This document shows, in pieces, positions 11,951-21,104 of a DNA stretch of 64,000 nucleotides; position 1 is the stretch's first letter, and the number at the start of each line of letters is the position of its first letter. The translations under genes and the position numbers were made by a program. The DNA is taken from positions 2,844,588 through 2,908,587 of the forward strand of contig CM018603.1 of assembly GCA_009192285.1 (NCBI GenBank), written 5' to 3'. The notes below the pieces were generated by a model. The model searched no databases and was not told where the DNA came from. It saw only the letters and a program-made list of their open reading frames with translations. The DNA comes from Morchella semilibera. Taxonomy: Eukaryota; Ascomycota; Pezizomycetes; Pezizales; Morchellaceae.

Positions 11951-13279
11951 ATGAGTCGGCATTCAAACTGCACCCCTCACCAAACACCCCCCGACAACAC
12001 CCCGGCAAGCCCTAAACAAGGCCAAAAACGAAGCCGCATATCCTCCCATAGAGATAAAAACGCATCCAAAAAACAGGAGGTCGGACCATTAATCCCCGGG
12101 CAGTACATTGATAGTGAGAGCTCGGACTCCAGCCATAGTTCAGCCTCTAGCAGTAGTGTTGCATTCCACATAGAGATCGAGTCAGAGGAAGAGATACCCC
12201 GGAGCACCCAGAAGGGAAAGTCGAAAACGTCTGAGAAGCCTCCGAAAAGCCCTGTTCTACGCCCTCCAGGATCCGAGCCTTCAGGATCCGGGCCTTCAGG
12301 ATCCAGGGCTCCCAAGGGCTTATCGGTGGCCCCTGGCGCCCCCCCAATGAAACCTACCCATAAGACTCGACGTTCCCTATCCCCCAGGTTAGACCCACAA
12401 GTCAGGAAGTGGGTCCAAAAGACCAAGGAGGCCCCTGAAATGGCACCACGATACAAACAGCCCGCCAAGTACATTTGCCAGATCACATACGACTGCCGGA
12501 GAATCTTGCACTTAGATAAAGATGGTATCTATAAGGCTCAACGCAAACAGCTCGCCGATGAGATGACAAGGACAGAGTGGGTGAATAAATCCAGCTCGGG
12601 CGATTCTTCATTCAATCATTTGTGCGAATATGCCATGGATCACAAGGCCCTCATGAATTTGAAGCCCAAGTGGTTAGAAAAGGCTTCAGAGGACTCTATA
12701 ATGATCCAAGCAACCCTAGCCCATCTCATTGTAGATCTATCACAAAAGAGGAAAAGGATAGACAAACGACATAACGAAGCTTTGGAAAGTGCGGTGGATA
12801 ACGAGAGATAGTACAAGATGGTACTCAAGTCCTGGGAGAATTTAGGAATACCTCCCAGGCCCGCAATAACCGTACATGTTATTGACCCAGAGAAGGCTAC
12901 TGCCATTCCAAGTGATACATACCGTCCATACGACTGGTATGGGATTGCGTCGCTTACGCCATTAACCGGCATTCTCGAAAGGATGTCTATGTATGATTTA
13001 GCAGCCCTCGCGCTGAAGCGAGTCCCACCAGCCGCCTTAGGGGGCCCTAATAGGGCTGTTCGAGCCTTCTACAGGGCGATATCCAATTCGGCACCCCGGG
13101 GGCAGGCACCTTATCCCCCATATCCGGAATATGTGCCGATAGGAGACGATCAAGAGCTGGAAGGTTGGCTCAGGGCCACAGAGGCAAAACCCTTGAGGCT
13201 TTGTGCGGTGCTTCATATGCCTTCGGCAATCGTAGCTGGGCCTACCCAAAGGCACCAAACGCCTTCACCAGAGGGATGA
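11951..13279 (+). pseudogene. P1 ORF2a, Plavaka-linked conserved protein of unknown function
   Basis: An ATG start at 11951 opens a Ser/Pro-rich, charged N-terminus (about 150 residues) with GSEPSGSGPSGS repeats. A conserved module follows: YDCRRILHLDKDGIYKAQ, LADEMTRTEWVNKSSSG, then ATLAHLIVDLSQKRKR. A C-terminal module follows: TVHVIDPEKATAI, RVPPAALGGPNRAVRAFYRA, ELEGWLRATEAKPLRLCAVL. The same order occurs in ORF2b and in the ORF2 of lineage E (AEMTRTGWVNKRTSG; EAWMLGSLAKPLRVLAILHRE). One in-frame TAG (12809-12811) separates the two modules; otherwise about 440 codons. I do not recognise the family. The basic, disordered N-terminus suggests a nuclear, possibly DNA-binding helper of transposition. 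Confidence 0.65.
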
Positions 13280-13620
13280 GATTACCTGACTGAGGACGAT
13301 ATTAATGATATAGAGCTTTTGGATTAGGAACTTGAAGGTCTGAATATACTCTATCCATGAGCTTATCGGGGTGGGCATTATAAAATGCTCTTCCTGAATG
13401 GTATTTATATGAATCTTATTATTCTGACTGAAACCACCTGTAGGTGCAGAGGATAAAACCAGCGACGACAGTGATAGGCTCCCAAACCTCTGTAGGCAGT
13501 TTAGAAGGCTTGAGGAGCCTCTATTTAGAAATTGGAGTTTTTTGTTTTTGCACATGCAGTTCTTAATTTTACCCCGGTTACCTCTTTAGGTTTTAGCAAT
13601 AATTATATGATTAATCTTTT
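13280..13620. other. Spacer after P1 ORF2a
   Basis: It contains decayed coding sequence after the ORF2a stop, AT-rich DNA, and scattered GAAGGCTTGAGGAGCCTC-type motifs. No gene or RNA is visible. Confidence 0.4.
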
Positions 13621-13775
13621 GTCTCCTGTGATCCCTGCCAATCTCCTGGGCTCTCCTGATGGCTCGCCAAGCCCTCCTGATATTTCCGGAAACTACTGAT
13701 GATTAAGCGAAACCTCCTAAGCTCTCCTGGGCAGGAGGCTCCTCGAGCCTTCAGATGGCTTCAAAAGCCCTAATT
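13621..13775 (-). repeat. Internal copy of the P1 subterminal repeat unit
   Basis: Read on the minus strand it matches one unit of the array at 18,520-18,990: GGAGAGCTTAGGAGGTTTCG, CTTAATCATCAGTAG, TTTCCGGAAATATCAGGAGG, GCTTGGCGAGCC. It sits between the two ORF2 copies, exactly where a duplication boundary would lie. Confidence 0.7.
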
Positions 13776-14119
13776 AGTGTGCTTGGTGCCTCTGCTCTCC
13801 TGATTCGAGTGATATCATGTGATACAATATTTGCTATGTAGTGAGGTTTGATCATAGATAAACACCGCTCACCTGTTTTCATGTCTTTAAACCTACCACT
13901 TTCAAATCTGCCACTTTCAAACATACGGTTCTTCAGGCCACTCGAGGCCTTTCAAGGCTTCAATCTTGAATTACTATAGAGTATTTAAGATGGTACAGTA
14001 TCCACTCTAAAGCTTTATATTCAAGCTATTGACAGCCGCGTCTTTAAACATCCCTTCAAATCTTAATACCTACCCCAAACCTCCAAAAAGGCCCCACAAA
14101 CCCGGAAAAGGCTCCAACC

Positions 14120-15362
14120 ATGCCACCACGCGAGAGACCAGCTGCTACGTACAAGTGCACGACAATCCACGACTGCCGAAGAATCCTACAATTGACTGGA
14201 AAAGATGCTATCTATAAGGCTCTCTGTAGCGAGCTAGCGAACGAGATGGTAAGAATAGGGTGGGTTAATAAGGTCACTTCGGGCGAACAATTGTTCAACA
14301 ATCTGTGTCAATTTTGCATGGACCACAGGGCCATCAAGGCGCTAAAGACCACATGGTCAGCAAAGGCTTCAGAGGACTCTATAAAGATCCAAGCAGCCCT
14401 CCTCCGCCTGATTATCGATCTATCCCAGAAGAGAAACAGGACAGCCCAACGCCACGGTGGGGCTTTGGGGGGCGCAGATGATGAAGTTAAAGATACACCC
14501 ACCTCCGGGGCACCTCCTGCCCGTACAAACGAACTGCAGACCCTACCGGAGTTCTGGCAGGCCTTGGGAATACCCTACAGGCCGGCAATAACCATACATA
14601 TTATTGACCCAGAAAGGGTTACAGGCATCACCAGCGATATATACCGCCACTATGATTAGTACGGGCCCGGATCGCTTATCCCCTTTATTAACATCTTTCA
14701 GGAGTTGTCTATGCAAGATTTAGAAAGACTTGCAATAAAGCGGGCCCCACCAGCGGCTCCAGGGAGCCCCGCGAGAGCTTTCCGAGCCTTCTACGGGGCG
14801 TTGTCCAATTCGGCTCCCCGGGGGCAGGCACCCTATCCCCCAAATCCGAAATATGTGCCAGATCGGAGATTCTGAAGAGCTGGAAGGTTGGTTCAAAACC
14901 ACAGAGGTAAAACCCTTAAGGCTCTGTCCGGTGCTTCACAGGCCTTCGGCAATCGTTACTGGGCCTACCCAAATGCTTCAAACACCTTCATTAGAAGGAT
15001 ATCAGCACCTTACCAGAGGCGACATTGATGGAATAGAGCTTGATGTTGAGGAGGAAATGCTAACGTTTAGGAATAAGGTTGATCAAACAGGTTAGAATAT
15101 CTCCAAGCCCTGTACTGATGAGGGGTGCCAGATGGTCCAGGCGGTGGTGCATGAGCGTTCCGAGAGGTACGCGGCGATTGGAAGAAGGCTCGATGAGCAT
15201 TATAGAAGGCTCTACCCAAATGCCATTATCTTTGAGTCTTGTCACTATGATCGTGAACATATTTGGACCCAGGCCGAGAGAAATCACCTGTTTAGGCACA
15301 CCAATGGTGAAGGCGGAGATGCCAATGACCGTGTCTCCGAGGACTCTAGTGACCTAGTATGA
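14120..15362 (+). pseudogene. P1 ORF2b, second decayed copy of the ORF2 protein
   Basis: It opens with ATG at 14120. It reads TIHDCRRILQLTGKDAIYKA, LANEMVRIGWVNKVTSG, RLIIDLSQKRNR, TIHIIDPERVTGI, RAPPAAPGSPARAFRAFYGA, then loses frame near 14,870. The tail 15,132-15,362 (ERYAAIGRRLDEHYRRLYPN) corresponds to the C-terminal part of lineage-E ORF2 (LELLNQKYLNKYPVGVG). It is clearly a paralogue of ORF2a, about 60-70 percent similar by eye in the conserved module. The long Ser/Pro N-terminus is missing. The upstream region repeats the ORF2a upstream pattern (GATATCATGTGATACAATAT against 11,680-11,700), so gene plus promoter were duplicated. Confidence 0.7.
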
Positions 15363-15363
15363 G

Positions 15364-15455
15364 TTTAGAAGGCCCGAGGGGCGTTGATTGGAGCTTAGAA
15401 GGCTTGATTAGAGCTTAGAAGGCTTGATTAGAGCTTAGAAGGCCTGATAAGCGGT
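15364..15455. repeat. 20-bp tandem repeat GAGCTTAGAAGGCTTGATTA
   Basis: Four consecutive units, the first and last diverged, lie directly after ORF2b. The unit contains GAAGGCT, the word enriched in P1 subterminal DNA. Confidence 0.8.
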
Positions 15456-15691
15456 TTGATGTTGACTGCAGTTGTTTTGTGTTTTTTGGGGAGGCAGTTG
15501 CAATTTTGCCTGTTTGGGAATATATGGTTGCCTATTTGGGTATCGTGTTATCTTATTTAAGTTAGTTATAGAATTGATTCTGTCTTAGCGAGCCGTCTGG
15601 AAGGCTTCTCGCCAAAAACCTCTAATTGCCGAGAAAAAACAAAGGTGATATGGTGTGAATCGAACCATATATAGTGGAGGTGAGAGCCTTC
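15456..15691. other. Spacer upstream of the P1 DUF6532-like gene
   Basis: A T/G-rich stretch with GAGCCGTCTGGAAGGCTTC at about 15,590. No open gene is visible; it is the likely promoter region of the next gene. Confidence 0.4.
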
Positions 15692-18445
15692 ATGAAGGCT
15701 CTTCCAGCCTTACAAACCACCATCATGGCTTCGCAGAGAGCAAAAATCAACAAGCGTGGCGTTGAGGAAGGACATGGCATGCAAGCCCCGATCTCCTCGT
15801 CCATTAATAAACGTCTAAGGGGGGCGATGAGTATTTCGAGTGCTGCGAGCAGTAGGAATTCCGGTACTACAGAACCAGATACTGACCCCGATTACTATGG
15901 CTCCCCGAACCCTCCAGAAAGGTTTCCGGACGGGGCAATATTGGTAAACGGAGTGTTGCAGGGTCCACCAAAAACCTGGAGTGATTTTGATGATCATCCA
16001 GAGGAGGAAGACTACGTTCAAATCCATGAGGATGACTATGAGGACGAGGAGCCGGGAGATGAGAATGCACCACCGCCCCAGCGTATGCTTTTATCAGAAC
16101 GGAGTATATCCCCAGTCCCACCATCCCCACCACAACCACCACAACTACCACCACCGTCACGACCACTGCCACGACCACCATCAAACTGGGGGTCGCGAGC
16201 TGGAAAAACACCAAGGGAGGCCCCTGTGGCCTCCACCAGGGCTCTTGCAGCCACTCGAAGGAGACCTAGTGGACTGGTAGCAGAAGCAATTGCTTCTTCT
16301 TCTTTTGCAGTAAATATGATGCAGGTATGTGATATTTAAATCCCCCTCGTCTCAGTCAAACCGCTGATATAACGGAGCACGGAAACCGTCATGTCATGAA
16401 TTTACAAAGGCAGGAAACTCCACGGAAGGCTGGAGTAGCCTCCGAAAGGGCTAGTATCATTGCCTCCACAGGTTCCTCATTTCGCTCGACCAGCAGCACC
16501 TTGCGACAAGAGCTCGACCGCGAGAACGAGACAACCCCTTCAAATTCACAACCCTTTCGTATGCCTAGCTCTCCACAGCAATATCGTAGAGCCCTATCTC
16601 CATATAGAACGCCAACGCCTTCGCAGTATGGAACGCCAACGCTTTCGCAGTATGGAGCACCAGAGCCTGACTCCATTAATGAAAACACAGCAGAGGCCAA
16701 GTCCATAATCAAGCATGCGGGATACCTTCTCGGACGTTATATATTGCTCGAGGAGCCTTGGCCTCAAGCTCATTCTCTTAGTATTAACGTCCGTCGGTTT
16801 TGGAGTGAGGCAAACGACCATTTTAATACAAGTTTACCAATGACTAAGTTAGCTAGGAGCGGCGTGAGTGCCTCGCGCGCCTTTCGGAGGGCTTAGTGAG
16901 CATTCCCTAACTGCTTCCATTAGGTTCAAATCAATTGTTCGCGGGTGAGATCGCACCTTGTTTTTATAGTGAAGGACTACATGTCGAAGGATGTTTTGTA
17001 TGGCTTGAGTGAGGAGAAAACGCCAGAGGCAAAGGGTAAGAAGGTATCCTTTCTCCTCGAAAATGACCGTTTTATACGCGATCCTGATAATTATACTGTA
17101 AGAGCTCTCTCCACCGTTCTATGAGCCTTTGGCAAGGTGCTGACAGCCACTAGACAGGCCGGCTTCACTTTTGGGCCCCGGAAATCGTAGAAGTAATATT
17201 TCTAAAATATTACAAAGGTGATAAAATGCGTGAGGCCAGGGATCCTGGTTTCATTGATAATATATCTCAGGCATTTATTAGCCTAGTTTGCACCGCAATT
17301 GTAACGGAGTAACCCGACGCAAAGAAGAAGATAACAATAATGACGCAGATAGGCTCGAGGAGCACAGTCTACGCGACGAGGAGACCGACGAAGACAAGAA
17401 CAACACCGGGCAGGCACAAGCACAGGCACCGGTGAAGGCAAAGGCAAGGGCAAGGGCAAAAACACAGGGCAGAGAAAGTGAGGACCGAATGGACCTCAAC
17501 GAGAACGATGATAGATACTATGGGTTTCCTCTTTCTCGGAGGACAGAGTCTTTGGTACGAGAGGCTATGGCTTAGAAAGAGGAGTAGATTCCTATGTACC
17601 GAGATAACAAGAAGACGAGACAGAGAGAAAAGAAAGAAGGAACTAAGGAAAACATCTATCCCCGCTATTTAACACACCTCTTCCACTAGTCCGCCAAGAC
17701 TACATATCGTCATCCACAGAATTCCCTAGAACCCCATCGCAACCACATTTCATATTCCTCCACACCATCTTCACTAGTTTTATTACCAATCCATCACGCC
17801 ATAGAACCTCATAGAATCCCCATAACGTCATACCCGTATCGCATCTCCCGGCCTCGCTTAACATTTCCTTATCTATCGCAACCATTCATCGCTCACCGAA
17901 CTGTCGGGGCAGATACCAAGATGCCGGGACAGCAATCTGGTTTATCTTACGATCTTAGAAAACAGTCATATACGTCGAAGGTTTGAACTTCAATCCACAT
18001 CAGAATCCGGATATCATGAGTAAGGCGCACCAAGCCCTCTAAAAGGCTCCTTCTGACTTCGGGATACCTCTAGCTACCTATAACGGGATGTTAAGCACTG
18101 GGGGAAGAGAAGCAAGGAGAACCAGGAGGGCACACTGAAAGTAATACGAGAATCAATTCGCGAGAAGGTAAATAAAAAAGTTTCAAAGCGCCTTATCTAT
18201 ATACTAATAAGCCTTTTAGGTCGATGAGTTAAGAGGGCCTAAAGAGGTTATATCCAGAGTCGGCCTGGAGGAGGATGATGTTCAATTAGCTGCGGATATA
18301 GCCGCATAGAGAGTTGCAAAGATACGCGGGAAGAAAGGCAAGGCACCAGCAGCGATTGAGTGATTTGGAAGACGTGGGCATGGCGAAGGCGGGAGAGGCA
18401 TTTCAAGAGCCTCCTACCGCCTCGACGGTGGATATGTGATTTTGA
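15692..18445 (+). pseudogene. P1 gene 3, DUF6532-like protein, multi-exon, interrupted
   Basis: Possible ATGs lie at 15692 and 15725. Exon 1 is acidic and Pro-rich and ends RRRPSGLVAEAIASSSFAVN; a GTATGT donor lies at 16325. Exon 2 (about 16,410-16,863) ends GRYILLEEPWPQAHSLSINV then RRFWSEAND, with GTGAGT at 16,864 and acceptor TATAG at 16,969. Exon 3 reads SKDVLYGLSEEK and VSFLLENDRFIRDPDN, with a GTAAGA donor at 17,098. Exon 4 reads FWAPEIVEVIFLKYYKGDKM, then DNISQAFISLVCTAI and is split by solo LTR-A (17,300-17,931). It resumes at 17,937, and the tail reads VGLEEDDVQLAADIAA. Each exon matches lineage-E gene 3. The helical core (LL.ND.FI, APEI.EV, L..TAI) resembles the uncharacterised fungal domain DUF6532. 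Stops occur in the last exons. Confidence 0.6.
17300..17931 (-). mobile_element. Solo LTR-A inside the P1 DUF6532-like gene
   Basis: 632 bp from TGTAACGG to GCCGGGACA, with the exact 5-bp duplication GCAAT (17,295-17,299 and 17,932-17,936). It sits in the exon coding the conserved TAIW segment, so it postdates P1. Confidence 0.92.
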
Positions 18446-18519
18446 GGGAGGACTCCTATTTTTAAATATGGTATGAATAATCAAAGTAGATTTTGAGGTA
18501 TCAGTAAATTAGTAATAGT

Positions 18520-18995
18520 TTGAAAGTCCTCGGAGATATTAGGAGAGCCCAGGAGATAAGCAGGGATTACAGGAGAGCATGGGAGATCTGGCTTAATCTT
18601 CAAGAGTCTCCGGAGATATCAGAAGGGCTTGGCGAGCCCTCAGGAGAGTCCAGGAGATTGGCAGGGATCGCAGGAGAGCTTGGGAGGTTTCGCTTAATCA
18701 TCAGCAGTCTCCGGAGATATCAGGAGGGCTTGGCGAGCCCTCAGGAGAGCCTAGGGGAGAGCTTGGGAAGTTTCGCTTAATCATCAGTTGTCTCCGGAGA
18801 TTGGCAGGGATTACAGGAGAGCTTGGGAGGTTTCGCTTAATCATCAGTAGTTTCCGGAGATATCAGGAGGGCTTGGCGAGCCCTCAGGAGAGCCCAGGAG
18901 ATTGGCAGGAATTACAGGAGAGATTGGGAGATCTCGCTTAATCCTCCGGAGATATCAGGAGGGCTTGCGGAGCCCTCACGAGAACGCCCTACTCA
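18520..18995 (+). repeat. P1 right subterminal array, about 105-bp tandem units
   Basis: Four to five imperfect units. Each has TCTCCGGAGATATCAGGAGG, GCTTGGCGAGCCCTCAGGAG, AGCCCAGGAGATTGGCAGGG, ATTACAGGAGAGCTTGGGAG and GTTTCGCTTAATCATCAG. Several sub-words are short palindromes (TCTCCGGAGA, GGGCTTGGCGAGCCC). One reversed unit is at 13,621. No coding sense. Confidence 0.85.
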
Positions 18996-19271
18996 TCCTT
19001 GGGCTTATAACAGAGCGTCTCTGAAGCTTCTCTAAACGAAAACCTCTTACTAGTGTGGAGGTCTACGATATCTCGCAGCCTCTTGGGAGAGAATAACAAA
19101 GCCTCCAGATGGTGCCAGGAGAGCGCCACTTAGTATCAAGAGAGCCCGCTAAGCCTTCTTGAAGGCTCGGGAGGCTCCTGCAAAGGCTCAGGAGGCCCTC
19201 ATATGGGCGGGTAAGCCCCTGGAGATCGAAAGTTTGACAGGAGTCTCTGAACGTCTCCCACACCTCGCGGG

Positions 19272-19302
19272 CCTCCGGTAGGCTTGAATAGGCTTGCTGA
19301 TG
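19272..19302 (-). repeat. P1 right terminal inverted repeat
   Basis: Read inward from 19,302 it is CATCAGCAAGCCTATTCAAG then CCTACCGGAGGC, matching the left end at 7994 in the outer nine of ten bases and in the ATTCAA and CCGGAGGC blocks. Confidence 0.88.
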
Positions 19303-20186
19303 CTTGAAGCACTAAACATCAAAACACATATCCACTGGGTACCGGGACATGTGGAGGTGAATGGCAATGAACATGCAGACAGGTTGGCAAAAAGAGGGGC
19401 ATAGGGTGAAAGGGTCGAACCAGATACAAGTGTATCAATCACCCACTTGAAGAGGAAAATCAAGGAGCAGTCTATCGCTACTTGGAGAGAGAACTGGAAA
19501 ACTATGAAGAAAAGAAGGAGCTACAGAGGTGCTCCTTCCTCCAAGATGTCTGCACCCCTTCATCGAAACATACCAAGGAAACTTGCAAGCACAATTACCC
19601 AAATGCGAACAGGCCATGGATACACCAAATCCTACTTATGCAGAATACCAACAACAAATATTGATACAGCGGAATGTAGGTATGGGTACTTCCAAGAAAC
19701 CCCAATTCACCTACTACTTTACTGCAAACAACATCCACTACCAGAACTCAGAAAAGATCTTACCGCCACAATCAAACCAATGCCACTCAACTGGATGACC
19801 GCCATGCATACAGACAAAGGACTTCAGGCAACCATCGATACGTTTCTTATACCATCCCAGATCGCCACTAGAAACTGGACACTAGGGGAGAGAGATGGTG
19901 ATAGAGGAGAACACGTAGGATGGGGGAGACTTGAGGAGGAAGGAGAAGGAGAAGGAGAAGGATAGTCACCAAGGTGCTTGCACCTATCGTTACGAGCTGG
20001 AATGGAGAAGACAACATGCATGATAACTTTGAAAGAGGGTTGATAGGAACACGGTCGTGAGGAGGATTTGATTTATGAAGGATAGTATATGACCGTGATG
20101 ATTGGGTTCTTTCTTTGTATGCCATATCCGGGTTCGGATGCAAACAGTATGAGTAATAAATAAATAAATAAATAAATAAATAAATA
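19303..20186 (+). pseudogene. LINE fragment, end of RNase H, C-terminus and tail
   Basis: It resumes the LINE cut at 7993. IHWVPGHVEVNGNEHADRLA carries the fourth RNase H catalytic Asp. Then come THLKRKIKEQ..W, RTGHGYTKSYLCRIP, and C-rich AECRYGYFQETPIHLLLYC, the CCHC-like C-terminal region seen after RNase H in Tad/I elements. The ORF ends in a Glu/Gly repeat at 19,965. The 3' end is an AAAT tail at 20,156-20,186. Frame is lost once near 19,400; the piece is inactive. Confidence 0.85.
20156..20186 (+). repeat. LINE 3' tail, (TAAA)n
   Basis: About seven TAAA units directly at the junction with LTR-B sequence. Simple-repeat tails of this kind mark LINE 3' ends. Confidence 0.85.
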
Positions 20187-21104
20187 CTCCCTACTAGTAT
20201 GCTACTAAACTCCCAATTGGTGCCCCAGAGAGGTACAGTGGTGCCAGTATGGGCCAAATTGCGGAGTTGCGGAATCACTAGTTAAAAAATACGTTTTCGA
20301 CCCTGAGAATAACCCCTGGAGTGTCAAAGCACCAGCACAGTCACTCAGGACACCGGTGGGTATATGAGGGGGCAGCAGTTCAAGTTTGGGATCAATCGGA
20401 CCAAAGCTGATCAAACGGCGAAGGTTTGGAGAAAGCTAACGCTAGTGACTTCTCAGGGAAAGGTAAGACTACCCGACACCTCCGGTACCTAATCGTTGAG
20501 AGTCCTAATGTTGAGCCATGCTCCTTAGTGATAGATAACGATGCAGGGAAAGAGTTGGCAAGTGAAGTCGAGGCCCGGTACTAAGGAGTTATCAGGTAGG
20601 CTGACTCCGGCACTTCCCCGCTGACGAAAAACTGAGTGCATGCAGTAGCGCGATGTAACATGAGGGATTTAAAAAGGCGTTGTGAACGTTGGCATTGGTG
20701 TTTGATTTTCTTGGCGTTTATCAGGGTCTTCTGGGTCTCCCACATATTGTTGTAATGATAGTTCTTAGTCCGCATGACATTTCGCGCGGGATATAAATAC
20801 AGTGTCATTCTCCGACTTTGATGAAATCATCATCGACGAAGAAAGAGTCTTAACGATATAAATCTATTACCTCTATCCTATACGCTCTTAGTGATCCTTG
20901 AAAATATCTACCTAAACCAATCTTCGTGTTAGCATTACCCCAATCCAAACAACTTTCTATACTCGTCGGACTAGAATCGGATCGCGGAGATTCTAGTTAT
21001 GTTCAGACTGAAGTGACCCCGTTCCTTTCTGCCTTTGCAGTTAGCGTTTCGGACTCTTAGCTCTTTACAGTACTACTCTGGTCGTCCGGTGCGACCCCCT
21101 AATA
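20187..21104 (-). mobile_element. LTR-B copy 2, truncated at one end
   Basis: The minus strand starts TATTAGGGGGTCGCACCGG at 21,104 and follows the LTR-B copy at 2020 closely until about 20,190. There the CCCGTAACA terminus is missing and the LINE tail begins. Its intact edge abuts Gypsy G1 integrase sequence, so it inserted into G1 and later lost one end. Confidence 0.8.

Larger units (their letters stand above)
7994..19302 (-). mobile_element. Plavaka-type DNA transposon P1, complete element (11,309 bp)
   Basis: The left end reads TATCAGCAAGATTCAA. The right end, read from outside, is CATCAGCAAGCCTATTCAA; both then reach CCGGAGGC. The element is flanked by the 2-bp duplication CT (7992-7993 and 19,303-19,304). 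Removing it makes the host LINE RNase H continuous, which fixes both ends. Contents in order: left subterminal repeats; transposase on the minus strand (8604-11493); divergent intergenic region; ORF2a; a lone subterminal unit; ORF2b; a DUF6532-like gene split by a solo LTR-A; a 105-bp tandem array; right end. All genes carry damage, so the copy is probably dead. The family call rests on the transposase sequence (C2H2 finger plus SDGTHLTNFSGDKKAW). Confidence 0.85.

Noticed and set aside
15981-16280. Histidine-rich plus frame over P1 gene 3
   Set aside because: It is the off-frame reading of the Pro-rich exon; the other frame matches the lineage-E homologue.
18520-18995. CRISPR-like array
   Set aside because: Units of about 105 bp are contiguous, imperfect and lack unique spacers; the context is a fungal transposon end.
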